Below, one piece after another: positions 12,301 to 24,300 of a DNA stretch of 64,000 nucleotides (the stretch's first letter is position 1; each line of letters opens with the position of its first letter). Both the position numbers and the translations under genes were made by a program. The notes under the pieces were generated by a model. It did not search any database and was not told the DNA's origin. It saw nothing but the letters and a program-made list of their open reading frames with translations. Source of the DNA: Trogon surrucura (lineage: Eukaryota; Chordata; Aves; Trogoniformes; Trogonidae); NCBI GenBank assembly GCA_020746105.1, contig CM036618.1:14553001-14617000 (forward strand), read 5' to 3'.

Positions 12301-15300
12301 TGATCTCTAAGGTCCCTTCCAACCTAAGACTTTCTATGATTCTGTGATTTTACCTGAGGCTCTGCAAGTCTCCTCAGTGCTTACAGGGCTGTTGTAAGAA
12401 GTTAAAGCACTGAAATGTCACTTCCTGTTGAAGTGAAACAAAAAAAAAAAAAAAAAAAAGAACTTTATATCAGTCTTAGCATATTGGCTGTTTTCCTCTA
12501 GGACTCTTTGTTCTGCTGTGGCTTTTACACAAGAGATGTTCGCAGGCTTCTTACCTTTGGTTGTTCATGTTGCTTGTCTCTTTTTCTACTTTTCCTTTTA
12601 ACCCCGAGTATGGGAGGCATTTGTGCAGTGCGTCCTCGGTGCATTTTGGAGGTAAGGGGAGAGGGGGAAGCAAAGCAACTCAAAGAAAGCAAGCAATACC
12701 TGTGAACTCAAATCGAGTGATTTCGTCCTCAGCAAGCATTCTTTTTAAGCAATAAACTTTCACGTTTAGTTGAAACTAGAAGTCATAGAGGAGTGTTAGA
12801 GAAGCTGTTTTCAATAAATCCAGGACTTGTGTTAATTGGAAAGGATTCTATTTCAAAATGTATTTTTAAAAATTGTTCGAAGCTGTTGGAATTTTAAGGC
12901 AAGCCCAGGTGTGTTTTGCATTACAGGGACAGGGAAGAACATACTCACTTCTAGATGGGAAGAAGGAAATGTGATTTATTTTATGAAATGAGTTGGCGAG
13001 AAGGGCCAGATGGGCAATGGCATCAGTCTGTGCAAAGAAGTGTTTTTCAGTAACTTTTGATTTTAGGGCAGGTGGATAACTCTTGCTTGAATAAAAATTA
13101 AACTGTTTAGTTTCTAATAATTATTTATCAGGAAAGTAACTCAGCTATGTGAAGGATAACTGGAGGGAATAAACATAATTCATCTTGATACTCAGGTCAC
13201 TTAAGAAAATTTGCAAGTTTTGCCGGCTCTTATCATAAACCTGCAACTACTGGACCTGTAATTCCAGAATTCAACTTTGGCATGTCTATGACAAGTATGC
13301 AGAAAGTAGCAGCTTAATTAAGAATATGTTCAAAGTAGTATTTGGCAGTACAAGCTTGAATTAGTATATTTTTTTTTAAGTCTTCATTCCTTGTCATTCA
13401 AATCTCATATTCATGCATGGGTAGCTTTACATCTGTGTTCTAAACTTCTTCTCTCTTTGCTTATTTCTAGTCATTTTTCAATAATTTATTAGCCAAAACA
13501 AGAAAAAATTCCTGAAGTTTAAATATGCATTAGATGTGTGTACCTCTTTCCTTACTGTGTTTCATGACTTCTTTCTCACTAACAACAAAAACAAGTAGTG
13601 AAGGAACAGCCAAACCAAAGCAACTTCCCCAAAAGTTCCTCTTTGGTCTCTGAGGTTATATGGAAGGACTTAGTCAGGTGGGATGCTCTTCCTTGAGAGA
13701 GCTGTGAACAGTCTGCATGTGACTACTTGGAACACGAGTTTGCTTTCCAAGTAAATAAGATAAATGGTATCTGCTGCAGTTTTCTAATGGATCTTGAAAA
13801 ATGATTTACTTGTCATGTGTGTCCCCCTCCATTTCCCCCCCACCATTTAGGTGTTCCAGCAACTCATGCAAAAGGCCAAGTTTGGAAGAGGCATAAGGAT
13901 GCAGTTTCTGCTCTCTTTAATAGAATCGTTTAGGTTGGAAATGACCCTTAAGATCAAGTCCAACTGTAAATCTAACACTGCCAAGTCCACCACTAAAGCG
14001 AGTCCCTGAGTGCCACCTCTACACATCTTTGAAATACTTGTGGGGGTGGTGACTCAACCAATATGTTGTCTTAGTGAGAGGTGGATGAGAAGGGCACTGG
14101 CAGAGAGGGGCTGACTCTGTTTCACAGGTTACCCAGTGCTGTTCATGCTGGGTGTAGAGCTAACGGAAGGGCAAGACGTGCTGCGAGTGCTTCTCTCAGC
14201 TTGGCTTTGTGATTCTTCACCTTCTGGAACTCCTCAAGCCCTTAAACTTCCTCAAGTTCTCCTTCTGGGTCTGATTGATGACAGTTGAGACTCTGGCAAT
14301 GGATTTGCGTACGACGCCTGTCTTGGAGAGCTTGGAGGTGGCGCCGCCCGTCGCCTTGAGAGCTTCCGCTGCCAGCTGCTCCTTGCCAGCTGAATCTCTT
14401 TTTATCCCATGTTTATAAATAAAACATTTTTGAAGTGATTTAACAGGCCCATACTGTATCTGACATGTATGTATACATTTAATATGGTAAAATAAGAAGT
14501 TCTTAGCATTACAATTCTGGGAGGCAGAGCACTAGTCGTTAGTATATGTAGCTAAGGTTTGAGGAAAAAAAGCTATCTGTAATGTGAAATCGGGAGTTGT
14601 TACCTGAAAGTCTTCTCTTACTGTTATTCTCTCAGTAGTTCTGCTACAATTTTGCAGATATGATTTGAAGCAGCTTCTAAAATGAAACCTTTGTCTGTCC
14701 TCTGCTGTATAAAAGCTTTTGCTTTCTCTTTTTTTTTTTTAATTTTCACCAGTAAGAAGGTTTGTTATTATTAACAATTGAACAAACAGACAAACAAACC
14801 CCCCAAAAGACCCTCTCTGCATAAAACAACACCAAAACAAAACCCAAACAAAACAACGAACCAACCAATCCCCCCTGAAATGTCTTCTTAAGCCTACCAG
14901 GAAGTGAATAGAAATTTTTTACTGTGAAAAGAAATTTTATTGCCCAAGACAATTTATCTCAGTTTTCTTTTATGTTTAATAGAACATAGAGAAGGAGAAC
15001 ATTCTTGACTGTAATATAAAGACCTGCTCATACTGTCATGATTTTATATTTTGGAAGGGAATGTTAATCCTACTTTTTGGCTTTTCTGTTATTTGCTGTT
15101 TCAAATGGTAGAAACTTTTTCACTATGGACGGGACCTTTTAGAATCACATTCTCATGTATGACATCTGAAATATGACCTTACTGATTTACTTTATCAACC
15201 CAGTTTCGAAGATGGATATTTAAAATTAATTGATAGACTATGTTATCTCAGACTTAAGCAAACAGCAGTCGTGCCCGAGTGCTCAAGAGTATTTGGGCCA

Positions 15301-18300
15301 ATGGTGAATCTTACTAAAATCAGAAAGGACTTTGTTCTTGGTGCTTATACCTTAGATGTTAATTTGGGTTTTTTCCCTTTATTAACAATTTTTCAGTGAT
15401 GTTTGTACATGGTGCCTAATTGCAAAGATAATTGTGAAGTGTTTTGTCCAACTGAACCGGAACACAGTTGTTACTGTAGCTGAGACACAGGAATTGGCAG
15501 TTTTAAATCTCTTCTCCTTTTGACTTTTATAGCCTGCAAATCTATCTCTGCCAATTTATTACTGGATTTCTATGGCATGTTGCATTTGGAGGGTTGGAAT
15601 TTCTGTGATGGAACATGTTATTTGTTAGTGCAGAGAGCAGGAACAGGAAAGGTGGCTGACCTTCTGGGAGGAACGTGTGTGGGTGTGCAGGACAGGGCAG
15701 TTGGTATGGACCTGCTTTGCCTTGGTAAATGCGTTTAATGGTTGTTAGTAAATGAGATGGAGTTACTGATTTTTTAGTTTGTTGTTTTGACTCTTTACTG
15801 ATTCATAAAATTGGTTATTTTGTTGGACTTCTGTTTCTTTTTAAGCTACTGAGTTAGAGTGCTGCTCTTTGAGGGATGAGAAGGTTGTGTCAGTTGTTAG
15901 TTTATAAATAGGGATCACCAGGTAATTTTGCTATTGCTGTTTATTATCAGGGTCAGGAGAAAATGAATGAAATTTAAAATACCTTATTGCTTTAATATGC
16001 TGAAACTTCAATGTCTTTACTTTGCACATAGTTTATTTCTTGTTTCTACAAGTGACAGAATCTGTATGGCTCTTCTCTGCCCCGTTTATGTTATGTAGCT
16101 TTTCCAGGTTTTATGCTGCTTAAACAATTAGCCTGCAACATCAAGCCATAACTAATCATTCTAGGAATATCCATGGTGTTCCTAATCCTCATTTTAAATA
16201 GTTTTGGTTGGGTGTGGTTATTTTTTTTCCTTCAACCTCTGTATTTAGAGAATGTTTCACTGTGGGAGTTTATAGTCAAGAAGACCACATGACATTTCCT
16301 TGAGGAGATTAGAACAGCCAGACATATCTTGTTTTGTTTGTGCAAGTATTTGTGCTAACATTTAAAGGACTTTTTTTTTTAAGCTGTGACTATGACAGTT
16401 TTCACTCGTTTCATTCTTCTGTGACAGCATGTGAAGTTAGAATACTTACTGTGAAGTGGTAAAATTCTTAAAGCATGTGGTGTTTTTAATGTTTTTAGTA
16501 TTTTAAATGTATGGTCAGTAAGAAAAATTCATTTTTATAGTAGATTTTTAGTTATAGGTAGAATGTGTTTGTACAGATAATACAGGCAAAATCACACGTG
16601 TAAAGCTGCATTAAGAAGTGATAATTCTTAAAGAATTGATACTGTAATTGAATGACATACTTAAGAATTCACTGAAACACTTGTGTGTGCTTTGTATTCC
16701 ATTAACTGAATGCCATCACAATTAAAAAAAATATATTGTATAAAGCTTCCCCTTTTTGTTATACCAGTTACAAGCAGGGGACATTGAAAATTCTCCCTTG
16801 GAATGAGCAGAAGCATCGTGAAGAAGACTGGTGTGAAAAAGCAGAATGCAGGTAAGCATTTAGAAAAAGCAGAAAGCATTTTCTGTATTTGTGTACGTTT
16901 CAGATGAAGATTTTACTGACTAATTATTAAAATGTGGAAAATACCCATGAAGACTTATATCTTTTTTTTGTACATGCTAACTTGTATTTTCAGCTTTCTT
17001 AGTGAGACTGACTGAGCAAACACTTCCATGTTGCAGCGTTGTGTTCATGTTATTATGTGATATCTAACTTGTGCATGTGAGCCGGGGGGACATTAAAGGT
17101 GAAAATCCTGATTTAGTTATTCTCTTTTTTGTCTGCCCTGCTACTTGTCATAGACTCAGAGAATGGCCTAGGTTGGAAGGGACCTTAGAGATCATCTAAT
17201 CCAACCTCCCTGTCACGGGCAGGGATGCCTCTCAGCTAGATCAGGCTACTCAAGGCTCTGTCCAACTTGGCCTTGAACACCTCCAGGGAGGGGGCAGCCA
17301 CAACTTCTCTGACCAATTTCTTCCGAAGTCTTGCCACCCTCGTACTGAAGAATTTCTTCCTAAGATCTAATCTAAATCTGTTCTCCTTCAACTTAAACCC
17401 ATTCCCCTTGTCCTATCAGTGGACACTCTTGTAAAAAGTCCCTCCCCAGCCTTCCTGTAGGATCCCTTCAGGTATTGGAAGGCAGCTATTAGGTCCCCCC
17501 GACGTCTTCTCTTTTCAAGACTGAACAATCCCAGCTCAGGCAGCCTGTTCTCATAGCAGAGGCGCACCAGCCTCTGGATCATCTTTGTGGCCTCCTCTGA
17601 ACACGCTCCAACACTTCTATGTCCCTCTTATGGTGGAGGCACCAGAACTGGACACAGTATTCGAGGTGGGGTCTCCCAAGAGCAGAGTAAAGGAGGAGAA
17701 TCACTTCTCTTGACCTGCTGGCTACGCTTCTCCTGATACATCCCAGGATGCGGTTGGCCTTCTGGGCTGCATGAACACTCTGCCGGCTCATGTTGAGCTT
17801 CTCAACACCCCTAAATCCTTCTCTTCAGGGCTACTCTCAACCCACTCTGTGCCCTGTTTGTATCTGTGCCTGGGACTGGCCCATCCCAGGTGAAGGACCT
17901 TGCACTTTTACTTGTTGAACCCCACGCAGTTTGCACTGGCCCATTTCTCAAGCCTATCAAGGTCCCTCTGGATGGCATCTCTTCCCTCGAGTGAGTCCAC
18001 GGCACCACGCAGCTTGGTGTGGTCGGCAAACTTGCTGAGGGTGCACTCAATGACATTGTCCATGTCACTGACAAAGATGTTGAAGAGCACTGGGCCCAGA
18101 ACAGACCCCTGAGGAACACCTCTTGTCACTGGTCTCCATGTGGACATTGAGCTATTGAGCACAACTCTTTGAGTGCGACCATCCAGCCAGTTCTTTATCC
18201 ACCGAGTGGTCCATCTGTCAAATCTTTTTCTCTCCATTTTAGAGACAAGGATGTCATGTGGGACAGTGTCAAATGCCTTGCTCAAGTCCAGGAAAATTAC

Positions 18301-21300
18301 ATCCGTTGCTTTTCCTGTGTCAACCAGCACTGTAGCTTTGTTGTAGAAGGCCACTAAATAAGTCAGGCAGAACTTGCCCCTGGTGAAGCCATGTTGTCTG
18401 TCACCAACCACTTGATCATTTTTTTATGTGCATTAGTACGGCTGCCAGGAGAATCTGTTCCATGGTTTTGTCTGGCACAGAGATAAGGCTGACTTGTCTG
18501 TAGTTCCCTGGGTTGTCTTTGGTTCCTCTTTTAAAGATGGGGTTATGTTCCCCCTTTCCAATCTGTGGGAACCTCACCAGACTGCCAGGACCTCTCAGAT
18601 ATGATGGCTAGTGGCCTAGCAACTTCAGCCGCCAGTTCCTTCAGGACCCGTGGATGTATCTCATCAGACCCCATGGACTTGTGCACCTTCAGGTTCTCTA
18701 GGTGTTGCCGGACCTGATCTGCTCCCACCCTGGGTGGTTCCTCACTCTCCCAGACCCAGCCAACACCCTCTGTGATTTGGGTGGTGCAGTTTGAGCAGCT
18801 GCCAGTGAAGATTGAGGCAAAGAAGTTGTTGAGTATTTCAGCCTTCTGCACGTCCTCAGAAAGCAGGTCACCTGTATTCTTCCAGCGAGGCCCCACATTC
18901 TCTCTCATTTTTCTTTTTTCTCTTACATACCTATAAAATCCTTTTCTGTTATTTCTAATATCGCTGGCCAGATTTGACTCTGTCAGGGCCTTAGCTTTTC
19001 TAACCTGGTCTCTGATTACACAAGCAACTTCCTTGTAATCTTCCCAGGTTACCAGTCCCTGCTTCCATGCTTTGTGAGTTCCCCTTTCGTATTGGATTTT
19101 CGCCAGGAGCTCTCTGTTCATCCATATGAGTCTTCTGGAGTTTTTGCCTGCTTTCTTCCTTTTCGGGATGCAGTGCCTTTGAGCTTGGAGGAGATGGTCC
19201 TTGAAAGTCAACCAGCTTATGTCAGCCATAACATGATCATACCAGCATTATTGGTTCACAAATCTTCCTTTTACTGTGTGAAGAACAGATGGAAAGCAAA
19301 GGGTGGGCATACCTGTAGATAGGATTCTTTCTTTTGTGACCTGTCTTATGTTTGGAATCTCTTACTGGTTAAATTACTGCCAAAAATTAACACTTACTGT
19401 GATTGGCATTTGAATCTCATCGAATTGTTGGTATTATTGTAGGTTGATTGTATTATTCTTTCAGAACAACCGGAACTTTTAGGAAAAAGACTGATTGTCT
19501 TGAGCCGCTTATACCTGGTAGAGGTTAGGGTCAAGGTGATTCGTTTCGATCGCAAAGGTGAAATTAAGACACAAACTGTGTCAGATGTCACAAAAGTAAA
19601 ACCCTTTATTGACTAACAACCACTGGAGAGCAATAGGAAAGAAAGATAAGGAAAAGGAAAAGCGAAGCAGTAAAATGTTTAGAATAGCAAGAAGTATAGC
19701 TACCACCACAGATCCAGCGACGTCTCGCAGGTCCGCCTGTTTCGATTCGGTGGGGAAGATCTCCAAAGAATAGCTGTTCACGGTGGCATTTTATAGTGTT
19801 CCAAGAGCCGCTTTGCTTATCCTCCGCCTGTTCAGCGCATGCGCGTGAGGGTCGTCAGGAGCGATCTTCACCCCCCCCAGCGTCGCCTCTGTCAGCGGGG
19901 CATGCGTAGGTGTCCGGAGGGCCCATTTTTTGCAGACGTAGGATGACTTGACGGTTTGTGTACCTTCGCGCTTGCACACCGTTGAGCTTTCGCGCTTGCA
20001 GGGCAGCTGCCTTATCTGCAGTTACATCGGTGAGCTCACACACCGGTGGGCTTGCAAGACAACAGCTGTATCGGTGGTTGAGCCAGGCCCAGAAGTTGTT
20101 GTTCAGGACTTCGAGCCCCCTGGCTTATCAGGACTGGGCCCTGAAGTCATCTTTATCAATAGTCAAGTCAAGTCGTGGGGCTTATCAGGGCTGAACTCTG
20201 AAGTTGTTGTTTTAGAACTTATCAGCGGTCCCAGTTTGTAACGGCAGCCTTGTCGTTTAGGTTTTAACACAGTCTCTTCTTCACAGAGTCTTTCAGCAAG
20301 GATGAAACAAATATTTCTTCACGGGGCATTTTAGCAAGTTTTAACACCAGCAAGGTTGAGGCAAAAGTTCTTAAAACAGTCTCTTACACTGATGTGAAAA
20401 AAAATTACAAACAAAAGTGTATTTAAACTTCTACTTCTTTTTTTTAAAGGACGATTGTTGAACCAACTTTAGAAGATGAAGGTGAATTCCTGTATGAAAC
20501 ACAACCTGAGTTACTGAAGTACAGGACTACTGACCTTTCAGTGGATCTTGTTACGGATTGGTATTTGAGCAGAGCACAGGAAATTGAAAAATATGCGATG
20601 CAGGTGAGAATAGCATTGAGGTAATGATGATGGCTGACTCGGGCTGATCAGCTTTCTTCAAGACAGTCCTTCCTTAATGTGTATTAGTGGGTCACTTTTT
20701 CCTCTGAAATATGCACTGTCTCAATCTTCATTATGGTGTTTGAGGTATTTGTTTTTGTTTGGTGTAAAGTTCACTCAGCAACATAATTGTTCCATAGGAA
20801 TGAATAGGAAGCCAGTAGATTCCTTTTCACTTGGCTTACCGTAGCAGACAGTAGCACATTTTTGCATGAAAAATGTTTACCATTGCATTTTCTTGTAGTT
20901 AAGGGTGGGAATGCTGTTTTGGGAAACATGCTTTGTTATCTGTCATACGATACTGTCATTTATATGGTGTCCACATGGAGACCAGTGACAAGCAGTGTTC
21001 CTCAGGGGTCTGTTCTGCGCCCAGTGCTCTTCAACATCTTTGTCAGCGACATGGACAATGTCATTGAGTGCACCCTCAGCAAGTTTGCCGACCACACCAA
21101 GCTGTGTGGTGCCGTGGACTCACTTTAGGGAAGAGATGCCATCCAGAGGGACCTTGATAGGCTTGAGAAATGGGCCAGTGCAAACTGCGTGGGGTTCAAC
21201 AAGTAAAAGTGCAAGGTCCTTCACCTGGGTTGGGCCAGTCCCAGGCACAGATACAAACAGGGCACAGAGTGGGTTGAGAGTAGCCCTGAAGAGAAGGATT

Positions 21301-24300
21301 TGGGAGTGTTGATAGATGAGAAGCTCAACATGAGCCAACAGTGCGCTCATGCAGCCCAGAAGGCCAACCACATCATGGGGTGTATCAAGAGAAGCATAGC
21401 CAGCAGGTCAAGAGAGGTGATTCTCTCCCTTTACTCTGCTCTTGGGAGACCCCACCTCGAATACTGTGTCCATTTCTAGTGTCCCCACCATAAGAGGGAC
21501 ATAGAAGTGTTGGAGCGTGTTCAGAGGAGGCCACAAAGATGATCCAGTGGTTGGAGCGCCTCTGCTATGAGAACAGGCTGCCTGAGCTGGGATTGTTCAG
21601 TCTTGAAAAGAGAAGATGTTGGGGGGACCTAATAGCTGCCTTCCAATACCTGAAGGGATCCTACAGGAAGGCTGGGGAGGCACTTTTTATAAGAACATCC
21701 ACTGATAGGACAAGGGGAAATGGGTTTAAGTTGAAGGAGAACAGATTTAGATTAGATCTTAGGAAGAAATTCTTCAGTACGAGGGTGGCAAGACTTTGGA
21801 ATAAATTGCCCAGAGATGTTGTGGCTGCCCCCTCCCTGGAGGTGTTCAAGGCCAAGTTGGACAGAGCCTTGAGTAGCCTGATCTAGTTGAGAGGCATCCC
21901 TGCCCGTGACAGGGAGGTTGGATTAGATGATCTCTAAGGTCCCTTCCAGCCTAGGCCATTCTATGATTCTATGATATAGATATGTGGCCGTCAGACGCGT
22001 CACTGTCATGTGCCAATCAGTAGAACAGTCATGATTGCTGCTTGGCAGGATTGTTGCTTGTCTGTAGGACTACCATGCTGCTTATTTTTGATTTATTTTC
22101 CTCATATTTTAAAGATGTTTGAAGCTCTGTGTGGTCAAGATAAGCATTGGAAGTAAGAGTAGAACTTGACACTGACATAGTCCAGTGTTTTTTTGCTTTT
22201 CAAGCTAGTCTAGCTGCGTTAAAACGATGAGTTAGTTTTTATGGGTGAGTTCTTATTCTTCGAATTTACAGACCTCCAAGACTTCTTAATCATATTTTCC
22301 TGTGATCTTAACAGGCTGTTATGTATTGAAATAAAAGCAGCTACCAAGGATCAATTAAATTACTAACATATAAATGAAATTACATTCTACTCTTTCAGAC
22401 TTATATCTACTTCACTGAATACATACCTCCAATATTGCATTTGTCGAAACTGAAACAGAATCGTTTGTATAAAGGAATTCTCAGTCACCAGGCAAAAAGA
22501 TTGTCTTCTCTGAATTAAAACGTAGCAATTGAAATTATTAATTCGTGGTCAACTAGAAAAGTCACGTTACCTGCAGAGATATGCATAACTTTAGTCAGTT
22601 AACTGACAATCGTAGTTAAAAGCGGTCCATCGTGTTCCATGCAGTGAGATGAGGTAATGGGTCTCTAGAAATAAATCAGGAGAGTACTATTTCATGCATC
22701 AGTAGGATGTGTCTGGGTCAAAAGCCGATAATGACGTCATCCATAGGATTAAGCATTTATTTTGGTCTTTATAAAGCTGAAAGGAGCAAACCATTTACAG
22801 TCCACAAAAACTTCTAGGAATTTAGAATTGCCTATTAAGCAAAAAGAACAGAGAAAGAAACTGGACAAGCAAAAAGAATAGAGAAAGAAACTGGACACGC
22901 AAACAGGACACAGATGGAACTTTTTTTTTCTTTTTGGCAAAGAGTTGTACGGCAGTTGTGAGGTTGTTTTTAAGTATTTTTTTAGGGTGTTTTTAAATTA
23001 TTTTTCAGGTGGACTGTGCTCTGTCCCTTGTTCGTCTTGGCATGGAGAGGAATATTCCTGGTCTACAGCTGCTTTGTGACAACCTGATCACCCTAGAGAC
23101 AGTAGTTTATGAGACTGATGGTGATCGAACCTTAACTTTGAAGGAACTTGTAGAGATGAAAGACATTGAAAAACTGAGACTGTTGATGAAGAATGTAAGT
23201 ATTTTTAATACATCGGTAAGTGTACATTGATTTCCAGTAATTCACATTACCTTAGATCCTGTGTGGCTGACAGTTGTCTGATGAACCTCTATCTTTAATT
23301 GAACAAGAATTCATCACTTTTGCTGTTCCCTTTTTGTTGTGATGGAGTTTCTTCCTTTTTTTATTTGTTTTTAACACAAGCTAAAAAGACTCAGTTTTCT
23401 CAAAAGACCCGTGTCTTAGTCACAGGACTAAATGTGAACAAATCCAGTCTTTTGCAAGCTGTGAATTGCTTTTTTTATCGACCGTTTCTAAAGGATCTTC
23501 AATGTAGCTGTTGATGATGCTGCAGATATTACACTGTATGTTTTCCTTGGATGTTTTCTGGTGTCCTTATATATTGGGAAAGAATCTTCATGTTTGCCTC
23601 TGCGACATATGTGCATTTTTCATCTTCTCTGTGTTCATCCTCATCATGGCATTTCAGAATAGAAAAAGCCCTCTTGGAAAGGTTAAAAAATACCTAGAGA
23701 GTGAATAGGGCTTTGAAGTTCATTTGAAGAGTATTTAAGTACCAGAGAAGAATACTCATCCGCTTGAAGCTTCTGAGAATTTTCAAAATTTTGCTAGGAT
23801 TTATGTACCGCTCAGCATTTGCTTTCCCATCTTGCATTCTTGTGTCCTGGAAGTAATACTGCTCTGACATGAATGGACATCTATGTTTCACTCATTCTGA
23901 GGTTGCAGGAGGAAGACAGCTAGGCTTTCCTCGTGTGAGGGGCTTCACTTCTGTACTGCTTGATTTCTCCAAGCCATGGGATAGCAGAAAGATGGACTGT
24001 TTCAGTGCTTCATGAACCTCATGAAGTTCAGTAAGGACAAGTGTAGAGTCCTGCATCTGGGGAGGAATAACACCAGGCACCAGTACAGGTTTAGGGGATG
24101 TCCTGCTAGAAAGCAGCCCCGTGGAGAAAGACTTTGGAGTCCCAGTGGACAGTGAGTTGTCCATGGGACAGCAATGTGCCCCTGTGGCCAAGAGGGTCAA
24201 TGGGATCCTGGGGGTGCATTAAGAAAAGTTGTGTCCAGCAGGTCTAGGGAAGTTCTCCTCCCCCTCTACTCTGCCCTGGTGAGACCACACCTGGAATGCT

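Larger units (their letters stand above)
1522..16767 (+). other. NBAS: Large 15.2 kb intron
   Basis: Mostly AT-rich unique sequence. It contains CR1 fragments at 4383-4968, 7476-7850, 7908-8068, 11487-11928, 12245-12350 and 13920-14058. It also has a CpG-rich islet at 10140-10375, an RPL35 retropseudogene at about 14178-14395, a 12-bp-arm palindrome at 5088-5113, homopolymers at 2776-2792 (T) and 12440-12459 (A), and an A/C-rich low-complexity stretch at about 14778-14872. I see no exon in the rest. Confidence 0.8.
16852..20449 (+). other. NBAS: Intron filled mainly by CR1 and a solo LTR
   Basis: 3.6 kb, of which about 3 kb is mobile DNA: an antisense CR1 (17149-19225) and an LTR (19496-20388). 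Unique sequence remains at 16852-17148, 19226-19490 and the last ~60 bp before exon 5. Confidence 0.85.
20604..23008 (+). other. NBAS: Intron with a 1 kb CR1 and a 30-bp tandem repeat
   Basis: 2.4 kb. Contains CR1 at 20967-21974 and a two-copy tandem repeat at 22837-22896. The rest is AT-rich without recognised content. Confidence 0.85.

Noticed and set aside
20615-20645. Possible C/D-box snoRNA (gatga-like and ctga-like boxes)
   Set aside because: No paired terminal stem and no box C'/D' arrangement; the motifs are short and expected by chance.
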